Of a stretch of 64,000 bases of DNA, positions 36,822-47,791 are shown one piece after another (position 1 is the stretch's first letter; every line of letters begins with the position of its first letter). Under the pieces are notes generated by a model. That model made no database searches. It had not been told where the DNA came from and saw only the letters and a program-made list of their open reading frames with translations. The position numbers and the translations under genes are program-made. Source of the stretch: Chionoecetes opilio (Eukaryota; Arthropoda; Malacostraca; Decapoda; Majidae); the NCBI GenBank assembly GCA_016584305.1, contig JACEEZ010011927.1:1-64000 (forward strand), given 5' to 3'.

Positions 36822-37075
36822 ACTCAGTAGAGCGCATACCTCCGCCCGAATATTTCATCAATTGGTTGCCATGGCAACAGTTGTGATTCGATTTCATCCA
36901 AAATTAAATCTGTTCTTTCTTATACCAAATAGACTTGGTATACCAAGTTTGGTCCAAATCTATTCGTAACTTTTCGAGAAATCCTGTACACTAAGAAACA
37001 AACAAACAAGCAAGCGGGACAGATCGGGGTGAAAACATAACCTCCCTCCAACTTCGCTGGCGGAAGTAGAAGTAA
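36822..37075 (-). repeat. LINE/MITE 3'-tail type repeat (GGCGGAGGT...)
   Basis: GTAGAGCGCATACCTCCGCC at the left and AACAAACAAACAAGCAAGC then CATAACCTCCCTCCAACTTC at the right resemble a widespread RTE-like 3' end. A related AAACAAACAAACAGACAC segment is at 39826-39890. Confidence 0.4.
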
Positions 37076-37670
37076 GATTAAACTATCCAATTAGACTGGG
37101 AAAAGTACAATAACTATATTTCTGAATACATAATCTAAGATGGCTGCAAAAATGGTAGCGTATACTAAACATATTTACAGAGCATAATCAGCTTTATATC
37201 CACAGAATTTCATGAATCCAATGGATTAAGCTAATCTATTCCCACTAGAACAGCGTTTCTTAATCTTTTCCGACCTCAGCACCCCCTGTAGTCAGGTCTA
37301 GGAAGTCCAGCACTCCTATTTCTGGCTAACATCTGGTTACAGAGACTACAGTTGCTGCACTACTACAGGGATAAAGTAGAGTGATAGATAGATAGATTTT
37401 TTTGTTTTAAGGGCGCAGCAACTGCGGGTTTAATTATTGACACCTGCTTACATAAGAGACAGTAAAAGTAATATTAAAAAAAACATTTGAAGATATAATC
37501 ATAATATATAAAAAGATCAAAATATATATAAGAACTATAGTGCATTAAAAGCAATAACAAAAGAATATTAAAAATATCATTACTTGTTGAGAAGGCCAAC
37601 CCTCTCAATAAAGTATGGACCTCATGTCCCGGGGATAGCTAGATATTATAGTTTTAAGGCACCACAACTG

Positions 37671-39700
37671 TTATTGACGCCGGCTTAGATAAAGTATAGT
37701 GAAGTGAAGTACTGCTTGATCATTTGTTTTGATCATTCTCCAAAAATAAAACACCAAGGATGCCAATACTATCGGCAAAAGCAATGAAATGAACATCTCA
37801 AGCGCTGCCCTTGCCAGTCCAGGGTACGCTACCAACTGATCACACCAGAAGCCAGACAATGATAAAGTACGGAATTTTGTCTGACAGCCCTGGTTCACCT
37901 GCAGATCAATAAGCTCTTCCTTCAGGTTGTCAGCATCACTCATGTCTGCCAGGAGGGGCTGCGGAATCCATTCTGGAAATGTATGATACCTTGGGAAAGT
38001 TACTTAGTCATGGTGGTCTCAAGGTGCGAGAGGTAAGCAACAATATGTTCTACAAGCATGGGAATAACTGTCTTACTCCCCAATATCTCGTCCAGGGTAG
38101 GAAAGCTTCCCACATTCCCTCCCTGGTTTACACGATTCCAGAGTGAAAGCTTCTTCTTGAAGGCTTCTACCTTCTTTGCACAAACAATATTGTTAGCAAA
38201 CGTACCTTGCATGGACAAGTTGAGTTCATTCAAATGGCTGAAAATGTCTGCCAAATAGGAGAGAGAGAGGATGAACATTTCATCCTCTAAATTTTCAGCG
38301 AACTTATTCCGATACTCGCGGATGAATACCGAAATATTATCCTTGATATCTGCAATACGGGTCAAGATTTTCCAACGTGAGAGCCACCGCACTTCAGTGT
38401 CGAAAAAAAGGACTTGATATTCACTTCCCATCTCCTCACACTGTAACTGAACATAAGTTCATGAATCTGTGTCTATGGTTAAAAGGACGACCCTGGATGA
38501 AATTCACTACTTAAACACAGACAGACATAACTTTTTTGAGGTGAACGGCAACGTTTTGCAGCCAAAACATGGCGATTGAGAACGCAGTGCTTCATAATAT
38601 GAATATTGAACATTGATATGAACATGATATGAACATGAACATTGCATAATCATTGCAGAGTGGGACTCGGTCATCAGGTGGTCAGTGCAGAGTCATTAGG
38701 GAGCTTTAAAGAGAGGCTGGATAATTTCATGGATGGGGATGAAAGGTGGATGTAGGTAGTGTAAAGTAACAGGAACTACCACGTGTAGGTCTCCCAGCCT
38801 CTTGTAGCTTCCTTATTTTCTTATGTTCTTATGTTCTTATGATGATATCTGGTACCCTCTTCTTAACCAAAGCAGTAAAGCCAAACCTATTCCCTATCAT
38901 GGCTGGGGCACCATCTGTGCAGACCGACCCTACCTTCTCCCACTTGATATGATGCTTCTCAAAGAACTCGTCCATGAGTCGGAATACATCCGTTGCCTTC
39001 GTCGTCGTTGGCAATGCCTCGCAGAAGAGGAATTCATCTTTAATTTCACCATCCTTGATGTACCGGGTATACAAAATCAGTTAGACTCATGTTGGAAACA
39101 TCAGTTGATTCATCCAACTGTAGACTGATGCAGATGGGACTGTCCATAATCTCCTGAACAATCTGGTCCAATATGTCGCAACTCATATCTGCAACTCTTC
39201 CTGTGATGACATCGTTGGACAGAAGCACTTCTTTCATCTTCTTGGCTGCCTTTGTTCCAAAAACCAATTCTACCATCCGAATGGTGCATGGCTTAACTAG
39301 GTTGTCCGGAGACAAATGCGAAGCCTTCTCCCTGATCGATGCACTGGTATGCCACCTCATAGGAAGCTTGCAAATTGGGTTTCTGCGCCGGCTTGAAGCC
39401 CAGTCGGGGTAGTGTGCCTTTCTTGTCATTATCTAGCCCTCTTAGCCTGCAGTCGATAGTCTGTTCATGTTCTGCAACTGGATTCTTCATTTGGTGTTCT
39501 TGGAGTCTAGCATACTTCAAATTTGAGTTGCAAATAATGAAATGGCAGGTCATACATTGTGCCCGGTCTGGTTCTCCACGATCATCCAGGAGTGCAGTGA
39601 AGGCAGACGTGACATATACGTCACTTCATTTACGTGTCTTTGGCATTGCAGAATCACAGAAGCTTATGGACAAAACAAAGAAGCTGTTAGCAAAACAGCA
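37671..39700 (-). pseudogene. hAT transposase, ZBED5/SCAND3-like
   Basis: From 39700: a BED-finger relic (CMTCHFIICNSNLKYARLQE with a downstream His), YEVAYQCIDQGEGFAF, SCDILDQIVQEI with LQLDESTDVSNMS (first catalytic Asp), DEFFEKHHIKWEKVGSVCTD and GAPAMIGNRFG (second Asp), KKRVPDII, [LINE insertion], HCVLNRHVLAAK (hAT CxxH region), GSEYQVLFFDTEVRWLSRW and, at the C-terminus, LSLSGFWCDQLVAYP followed by a degraded dimerisation block. Frameshifts lie near 39560, 39290, 39060 and 37790. All main blocks are present, so it decayed from a full-length gene. Confidence 0.88.
38655..38842 (+). mobile_element. CR1/Jockey-like LINE 3' fragment inside the hAT gene
   Basis: Same terminal segment as 61640-61735 (AGTCATTAGGGAGCTTTAAA, ATGGATGGGGATGAAAGGTG), extending to a CTTATGTTCTTATGTTCTTA tail. 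It separates VPDII from HCVLN of the transposase. ATGATAT occurs on both sides as a possible target duplication. Confidence 0.85.
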
Positions 39701-40057
39701 AACAATCTAACTTAAACATTTGACCTTCATAATAAAATTGATTGGTGTTTTGACCATAGGTAACGTTGCTCCCAAAAACGATTTCATAAAATTGGAGCAA
39801 CTACATTATGAGTGATGTTAACTGAGAAACAAACAAACAGACACAGACGAACACATAGTATTATTCCACCTTCGGGGGTAGAGGTAATGATAATATGTGT
39901 ACAATTTATAGTCAGCCAATGATATTTTTAATAAAAACAGCTGAAAGTTTTAATGTTTAGGGTAGGCTCAAACATTATCCAGTCCCAGTAAATTGGTGCA
40001 GATTTGAACAAGGTCATCAATACATTCAACTATTAAAAAAATGATGCGAATCATTGA

Positions 40058-40367
<310 letters not shown>

Positions 40368-40939
40368 AAATATGAGTGAGTTAGAGCGAATGAGAAGGAG
40401 TATACCATTCAATTGATTCGATTCAATGAATTTCAAAGAATTCTGTCTTACCAGAATTACTGGAACTTGAAGTTAAGGCGAAACACAACAATGTGGGGGC
40501 TTGAGCTGTAGTACTGCTACTACGCAACTACTGCCTGCAGCGGCGCGGTCTCACCGTCTCACGTCAGACATCAGCACTCGAGTGCAAGTACACTCTCAAT
40601 GAAAGTCAGCATAATGAGGTTAAAGTTTATCAAATAAAAATAGTACTCTTGTCAAAAAGTGTCCCTTCGATACTTTTATATCCATTGCGAGGAACTCTCA
40701 ACTAACATTGTAGTGCCATATATGGAAAATTTCCCAGCACCCCCTAACATTGATTTCAGCACCCCCAGGGGCTTCTAGCACCCTCAGGGGGTGCTAGCAT
40801 CCCAGGTTAAGAAACACTGCACTAGAACATAACAAAATACACAAGTGTCTTGGAGACGAGATCTATTGCAGTAGCGTCCAATGAGGAAACTCTCATATAA
40901 TCAAACACATCAGTCATCACTGTCATCCTCATCATTACT

Positions 40940-42850
40940 TTAATTTTCATCCGAGTTATTGGCATCCTCTATCCGTTGTTTCAGCAATGTCCAGCGATTC
41001 CGACATGTTCTTATTTCTGTTCGACAGCGACAAAAAGCAGAACAGGACATCTGACCAGCCACACATCCACACCTCTCAGTTGAGCATGGTGTTTCGCTTG
41101 AGCAGCCACATTGGATCAGCTTCATAAAAGCTGCTGGAGCAATTTACGTTTGTGGTGGGAGAGTCACTGGCATTAATACATCGAAATCGTCATCAGATAC
41201 CCAGCCGTTCTCCAGAGGGTCCATTTCTGGTGCCTCGCCAGTCAGTGCCGACCTCCAAATGCATGCTAGAAAATGTGCCCTTCTCACTGTTCTCGACAAA
41301 CGCTTCACTTGTAGAAGGAAGCGTCTAGAGTTGGTGAACTGACGCAGCACTTTCTCTGCCCATGCTGGAGATCCAATGTCTGTATCGGATATCTGACATG
41401 CTGTCGTTTGGTCCAACTTTATCTCCATAGCTAGCTGCAATAAACTGGGTTGCTTCTCGAATTATTGTCTCGTGTTAGGCTTCAGGTTGTCCTATGCTGT
41501 CCAGTTTATATCCTGCCCTTAGGACTTTTACTGCTTTGATTTTTCCAATTCCAAAATAGCAACCAACTGTGTCGCATCCTGTCAACGCATGTGCTGCCAG
41601 CAGCTGTGGGACAATAGCCTAGTGTTTTATTACGGTGTCTCCAATGTTCACTGAAGTCCTTTCAGGAGAAGTCGGTTCCATGACAAGGCATGCAGAGAGT
41701 TGACAGTAGTGGTAGTAATGTACAAGCAATACAAACACGTCTGTGTCATCTGATATTACTTTAATAGTCTTTCTGGTGTGAAACAAACTGGAAAACCTGG
41801 TGTGGAATGGTGACGTCTGCTTCCTCATGGAAAGTTTGCAAATCTGATGTCTCCACTCGTACACCTTGCCAGACTTCAACAGGAGTATCAGCTTTCCCTG
41901 TGACAACAAGTCTGTTTGGTAACCGGAGTCCTTGCGTTCTATCTAGAAGTTCCTCAGTGATCATCTCAATGAGCTGTTCCTTGTTGTGTGCCACATTGAT
42001 AACAAAGTCTCGGGAGGGAATTGGCGTTGTCAGCGTAATGACATGTTCCTTGCAATGCTGCACTCCAGCAGATCGTGCAGCCCTTGTGCTGCTCTTGATG
42101 GTTTTCTTGTGATATTTGTCAAACACTACAAATACGTTGCTCGAAACGGTCATCTTGGAAAGCACAAAATCTACAAAGGCATTCACATAATCATTGACGA
42201 CTCCCTTCGTTGGCCAGTGAACTATCCACATTGCTGCACATCCATCTATATATATTGCATCTGTGTGGCTTGTGAATGTCCTGGAGGAATTTTCCTCTTG
42301 GAGAGTCTTCTTGACCGTAGCTTTGGCTTTAGCTATTCTCATTTCAGGCTGGTCCTTTGTGCCATCAAAGAACGACGTTGGAAGAGGTGCCAGCTCATAT
42401 CCCATGACTGAATTTATATCAATGTCTCGATACTGTATTAATATCATCAGCCTTGAGAAGATTAGTTCACAGTCCATCTGTCCCTTTTTATAAGTGGTAT
42501 GTGTTCTCTTTGCAAGATTTCCGACCATGGTTTTGACTCGGTTTACAATCGGCTTGTGGAATCCTTCTGGCCAACTTGATTCAAACGCTTGTCTTTGCTG
42601 GATTCCAATGGTCTGGGCATTTTCCACATTCACTGTCTCTGGATTAATCCTTCCGGTTACAATGTTGACAAGTCCCTGAGGATGTTCATCAGGCTTTAGT
42701 GGATGAATGCACAACTTCAGTTTTTCACGCACAGCCGTCCTGTCCTTTTCATCATATGCGATTCAGGACGCCATCTCCTCCTTGTGCCTCTGGTCATCTT
42801 TGTAGTTTCTGTTCTTCATCTCTGCGACGTCTTTTAGTAACCGGCTGCAT
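40940..42850 (-). pseudogene. XPG/PIN-like nuclease element gene, copy D (divergent subfamily)
   Basis: From 42850: LLKDVAEMKNRNYKD, one stop, then a long open frame (42732-41761) with YELAPLPTSFF, DAIYIDGCAAMW (motif 1), VFVVFDKYHKKTIKSSTRA (motif 2), and FHEEADV (motif 3). After a frameshift: KVISDDTDVFVLLVH (motif 4), HALTGCDTVGCYFG (motif 5), then ENGWVSDDDFDVLMPV, and the Cys tail KLIQCGCSSETPCSTERCGC followed by CSAFCRC. Five motifs in FEN1/XPG order are present. It differs from copies B, C and E in the region before motif 1, so at least two subfamilies live in this genome. Frameshifts: about 41770, 41640, 41460 and 41130. Confidence 0.78.
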
Positions 42851-43269
42851 GTATGTAAGCTAATTGCCAACTATGCATCTGTTTAGACCCCTAAACCCAC
42901 AAAAAGCCCCTAAGCTGTAGCAATTGTTATCAAACAATACCATTCTTTATTTTATTGTCGATGAATAACATGACCATCAATAATTGTTAGATACAAATAA
43001 TCGAAGCAGACTAAAAAAGTTTGAATAATACAATAGAGTAAAGTAGACTAAAATAAAGATTCCAAAAATGTATAATTCTCATTTCATACAAAATAGAAGC
43101 CCCTAAATAGAAAACTACATAAGATAACAAAATTACTAAAAACACCCCAGAGTAAGCCTTAAAAATTACCGTTGCACAGCACAGTATATCACTAAATATC
43201 AACACTAATTGATAGAAACAACAGACAAACAACAATTCGATACCAAAACAAAATTGCCGCTGTTTGTTT
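42851..43269. other. No gene seen
   Basis: AT-rich flank of copy D, probably its 5' region. No inverted partner of 40.8 kb or 37.2 kb was found. Confidence 0.35.
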
Positions 43270-44490
43270 TGGCTTACCCCTGTATATCATATTCCTCATT
43301 CACATCCTCATCTGCTGTTTCATAAGCGTTCCAATAAAAACTCAATACATTGCCGTGGCATGATATATATACCCTTGGTGAACCCATGTTGTGAATCATT
43401 TACCAAACTATGCTCTTCTAAATGCCCTCTAATGGGTTTTTTTGCAAAAACAGATTCGAATAATTAACCTACCACTGACGTCAGACTAACGGGTCGATAA
43501 TTTGACAATAATCCTCTATCCCCTTTCTTAAATATGGGGATTACATCTCCTTTCCTGCACATTAACGGCACCTCCCCTAGATCAACCTATTTCCTAAAAA
43601 TGTGCACTAACGACTCACTAACAACATCTTTCCATTCTTTTCATACCCTGGGATAAACTTCATCTGGTCCTGGTGACTTAAAATTCTTCATTCTATATAC
43701 TGTATAGCCTTTTCTACCATTTCCCTAGTTATCACAAAATCATAGAGTTTCTCATCATCCTTACCTCTAAGCATCTGCTCACTATCAGGTACCATCTGCA
43801 TATCTTCCTGAGTAAAAACACACACAAAAAAATTAATTTCAAATTATACACATGATGAGGATCATCAGAACTTACAAAATACTCCTGCTCCATTTTTAAC
43901 GGTCACACCAATTCTATATATTTTGTCTTATGTACCAGAAAAAATCCCTTTAAGTTGGTCTTTGCCTGGTCAGCAACCTTAATCTCATAATTGTTCTTTG
44001 CTGTTCATGTTAACTTTTTTCACTTTCCTAGCCATTACATTATACTGATCTCTGCTCACATGTCCTGCCTTAACCCTTTTGTACATGTTTCTTCTTACTC
44101 CTATGTTGTGTATCAAACTCGTCGTTTAATACTGAGGTCATTTTTCCTTGATCTTATCGCCCTATAAAGCTTTTTTTTCTGACCTGCAATTATATTGCTG
44201 ACAAAGAATGTATAGTCCTCGTCAGCACTGACCTCATCGACTCCACCCTCCACCCCGATCACAGTACTCATCTCACACTCCCTCCTACCAGTCAATCTCT
44301 TCCAGGGGGTTTCTTAATCTATCACAACTTCTAGATTAAATTATTTGCCTGACATATCTAACCATGTTTCTGTTAATGCTTTTATATCAAAATATTCTAC
44401 ACTAGTTATTCCTCTCAGTAAATCTATCTTATTTTAAATACTACTAAAATTTGTATAGTACACCTTTAAGTTACTCGTCTTCATCTTGTC
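43270..44490 (-). pseudogene. CR1/Jockey-like LINE, endonuclease to RT start, decayed
   Basis: From 44490: NLKVYYTNFSSI, then KALTETWLDMSG (endonuclease N-terminal half), a linker around 43900-44200, NFKSPGPDEVYPRV (RT start), IPIFKKGDRGL with YRPVSLTSVVG, and NDSQHGFTKG with a following FYWN. These blocks equal those of the better copy at 60.3 kb. Stops and frameshifts are numerous. It breaks off at about 43270 before the YxDD motif. Confidence 0.75.
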
Positions 44491-44609
44491 AATTTTCCCT
44501 ATAGCTTTAACTAACCACTTCCCCACTTTCTTCTTACAAATCCCTATAGTTCCCTAAATCTTTGGTTCCAATCACGTTTGCGTGCTCTCACACATGTTAC
44601 AGTCTAGTG

Positions 44610-45658
44610 CAGTGCTCTTCAACCTTTTTTGATGTCGTCCACCCCTAGTGGTGATTTGATAAAAGCTGTCCACCTCAATTTTTTTTTATCTCTAAAATCT
44701 CACGGCTCTTGACATTGTAAATATACTATAGCATATATAGACTATATCATTCTACAAATGTATAGGTACGAAAAAGAAGTTTCACTCATTTTCTATTTAC
44801 AGTTTACATATTCTTCTGTATAGAAATGCGGTCTAAAACTATAAATATACAAGAAAAGAAAAAAATATAGCTTATGAATTCCAGAGCAAATGTATTTTTC
44901 TTCATGAAATTAAAGTAAAATTGCACATAATATGCGTTATATCTGGTAATCCAGAAAAATAAGCCTTTTTCTTCAAGAAACAAAAATCATTGGCCTGGCT
45001 GCTGTTGCAATTTGTCTGCTATCAGCTTAAATCGAGGCATCATATGATTTTCAAGTGCAACCCGCATGATAGGATCCCAACTCGGAATGGCATTCCTTTT
45101 CTTTCCTTTGATTAAAAATTAGTTTGAGAAAATTTGCTCACACTGATATAATGTTAGCATCTGCACAAGCATGGCTGTTGCCTGCTAAGCTAACTCATTG
45201 TATTCCTGAGTAACAAGCAGGGCAACCCAGAAATGCATGGGATGGCCAATGCTTTGAAAGCGGCTCTTTGAGAATATTACACTCGAAGCTCCAATAGGGC
45301 ATCAGAATGATCAGTTCCATCATCTGAAAAGGGAGTAGGCATCCACATGTTGGATGCTTGGAAAAATAAATCAAGGTTTTCCTGCATCAAAGCAAGGTGT
45401 CTGGTAATCAAGTGAGACATTCGAACCTGCAGTGGCTGTTCTGTTGTCTGCATACCATCATCATGTTCTCAGCCACAACCTCTCATATAGGTATAAAAGA
45501 CTTAAAAATCCGAAAAAAAACACAGATTTATACTGACAAGTGGGCATTTTCTCGTCCACCCACCTGTCCAAACCCAAGACAGCCGTCTACCCTTCACTTA
45601 GTCATCTTCACACTCGTCCACCTTAAGATGGACCGTCCACCCAGGTTGAATAGCACTG
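44610..45658. mobile_element. hAT-type element, 1,049 bp, internally deleted
   Basis: Left CAGTGCTCTTCAACCTTTTT; right inverse CAGTGCTATTCAACCTGGG. Flanks GTCTAGTG (44602-44609) and GTATAGTG (45659-45666) agree at 7 of 8 positions. No transposase block is legible inside. Confidence 0.82.
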
Positions 45659-45666
45659 GTATAGTG

Positions 45667-45984
45667 GCTTAGGAACATAATATGGTAAGATGGGAACCGG
45701 GTGGAAAAATGCACCAAAATTTGTACACTGATAGAACAGTTTATACTTAACATGAAAATCCATTGCTCCAGATGAATAGAATAAGGCAAAGGGTATTATG
45801 ATGAACTTTTTCAAAATGGCGGATCAAAATACGAGAAAAGTCGAATATCCAACATATCAATATCTATTATTGCAAATTCACATTAACTAGCTATGCAAAG
45901 TCAAAGAACATTCATGTTACTTCTGGAAAAAAACATATTCTATTATATCATTTTCAGATAAATGTCCTTATATTATGAAATACC
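45667..45984. other. 3' flank of nuclease gene copy E/F, no gene
   Basis: AT-rich. Short inverse-strand ORFs here have no motif. Confidence 0.35.
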
Positions 45985-46271
45985 CTGCCTATATTTGACA
46001 ACTACAGCCACAAAGTTATGTGCAGGGCAAGTTAGCTTTGACACATTTACTCCGGGTTTTATGCCACTAGCAGCCCTTACAGTTACATTTTATCAGTTCT
46101 GTTTCACACTTCTGAAGCTTCTGGTATAGTCATCCAAATATGATCCCAGCTATTGTCGACTAGTCTCCAGCCCCAGGAGCTTGGTGAGGGTAGTGCAGGC
46201 TGTTGATATTAACATTTAGACCAAATCCCACATTGGTAGACTGCTCGCTTGATGTGCTGCACCAATGCATC

Positions 46272-46460
46272 CTATGAAAAAATAATACAAAATATATATA
46301 ATATATTAAATTATTTAATAAAAAAATAATATAATATAATAAATAATATAATAAATATAAATATAATAACAAATACTTTATATAAGGAACAATTATCAAG
46401 GAGAATTTCCAAATATGTAATTCAACATTTAATGTACATGTACTAGGTAGAAACACTTAC
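46272..46460 (-). other. Intron-like 189-bp insertion with GT-AG ends
   Basis: On the minus strand the donor is CAG|GTAAGTGTTT and the acceptor TTTTTTCATAG|GATGCA. Removing it joins ...CTACTCAG to GATGCATTGG, the DALVQHIKRAVYQ block, which copies B and C encode without any gap. AT-rich, as introns often are. The exon side has a 1-base deletion just before the donor. Confidence 0.7.
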
Positions 46461-47583
46461 CTGAGTAGGGGAAGATTTTGCAGACTCTTTCCTCTTTTAG
46501 CGAACAGTTCTCTTCTTAGCTCGTTTACTTATGTCAATGTGCTGGTCCTGTTATATCACACTACAGTCAAGCGTTCCAACATGTGGAATTTCGGAGACTC
46601 GGTGTCAGCTACATCATTTGGGTATGGATTGTGAAACATGGAAACAAATGTTTCTGTGACTTCTGGGTAACGTTGCCATGCATTCCAGGCGCTCTTCTTT
46701 CCTTTTCTATAGAATGACGACGTGGTATCACAGCCTGAATACGCATGGAAGGCTGGGAGGCTGTATGATTTATCTTTGCCGAGTTTGGCACATATATTGT
46801 TAATGCTGTAATATCGTAGATTCTTTCCAGCACCAAAAGTGACCCAAACTATATCAGGGAACATCTGGTGTAAGTTGTAAAACTGACCAATCAAGATGAC
46901 TATGATGTCTGTGTCAACGGTACGAACTGATACTTTCCTTGCACCATTATTGAGTGAATGGATAAGGTGGACAACTAATCTCGTGTCAGCCTCCTCCTGG
47001 GTACAAATTCCCATTGATGATCCTTCACCCTTAGCAATGACCGACTGACCATTGGTTATATAGATCTCCTTACCAAAAGAGCATTCTGTTTGACTGACCA
47101 CAATAGACAGGAAACTGAACAATTATGTTTTATTATCAGAATCTCTTAGGAAGATATTCCATTTCTTTGGAAGCTTCACGTTAGCATTGACTTTCACTCG
47201 AACACCTATGCCACGCTTTTCTCGTGTAATGCACATGATGTTGTTTTGTAATATGTATCCCATACAATGTCATTTCGTGAAGTAGAATGCAGTTCCTTTG
47301 ATATAACTGGCCTTGTTCTGCATAGTGTCACGGTCGGTGACACGAGGTCGCCACCCCAGGCCATGCCCCATGGACACGTGGGCCTAGTTAAGTAATTCAG
47401 GATATTCAAAACAAGATCAACATATGAAATCCTTATATAATTAACACTTAACTACAATTACTCTTTACAACAAATAAACACTGAACACTCGTCAATGAAG
47501 ATTCACAGATAAGATACCACGCGCAGCGTTGCCAAAATCCACTCACACTTTCCCTCTCTCTCTCTATCCTCCAGCCTCTAACA

Positions 47584-47732
47584 CACCATAACAAAGAGCG
47601 CTTCTACTGAGCCTCTACACACCATAACAAAGAGCGCTTCTACTGAGCCTCTACACATAACACAGAACGCCTCTACTGAGCGTTACCATCACAATCACCT
47701 TAGAGCGCTTCTACTGAGCCTCATCTTAGCCA
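47584..47732. repeat. Minisatellite in the left LTR
   Basis: Three to four units of AGAGCGCTTCTACTGAGCCT with CATAACA spacers. The same array is in the right LTR at about 51694-51835, so it is part of the LTR, perhaps a regulatory repeat. Confidence 0.85.
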
Positions 47733-47791
47733 CACACAATACTTCCCTCCTACTCTCACTTTCCGTAAATACAGCCAACCCGACATCCATT

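Noticed and set aside
36257..36823. Overlapping ORFs of 60-90 codons on both strands
   Set aside because: No domain; length is expected by chance.
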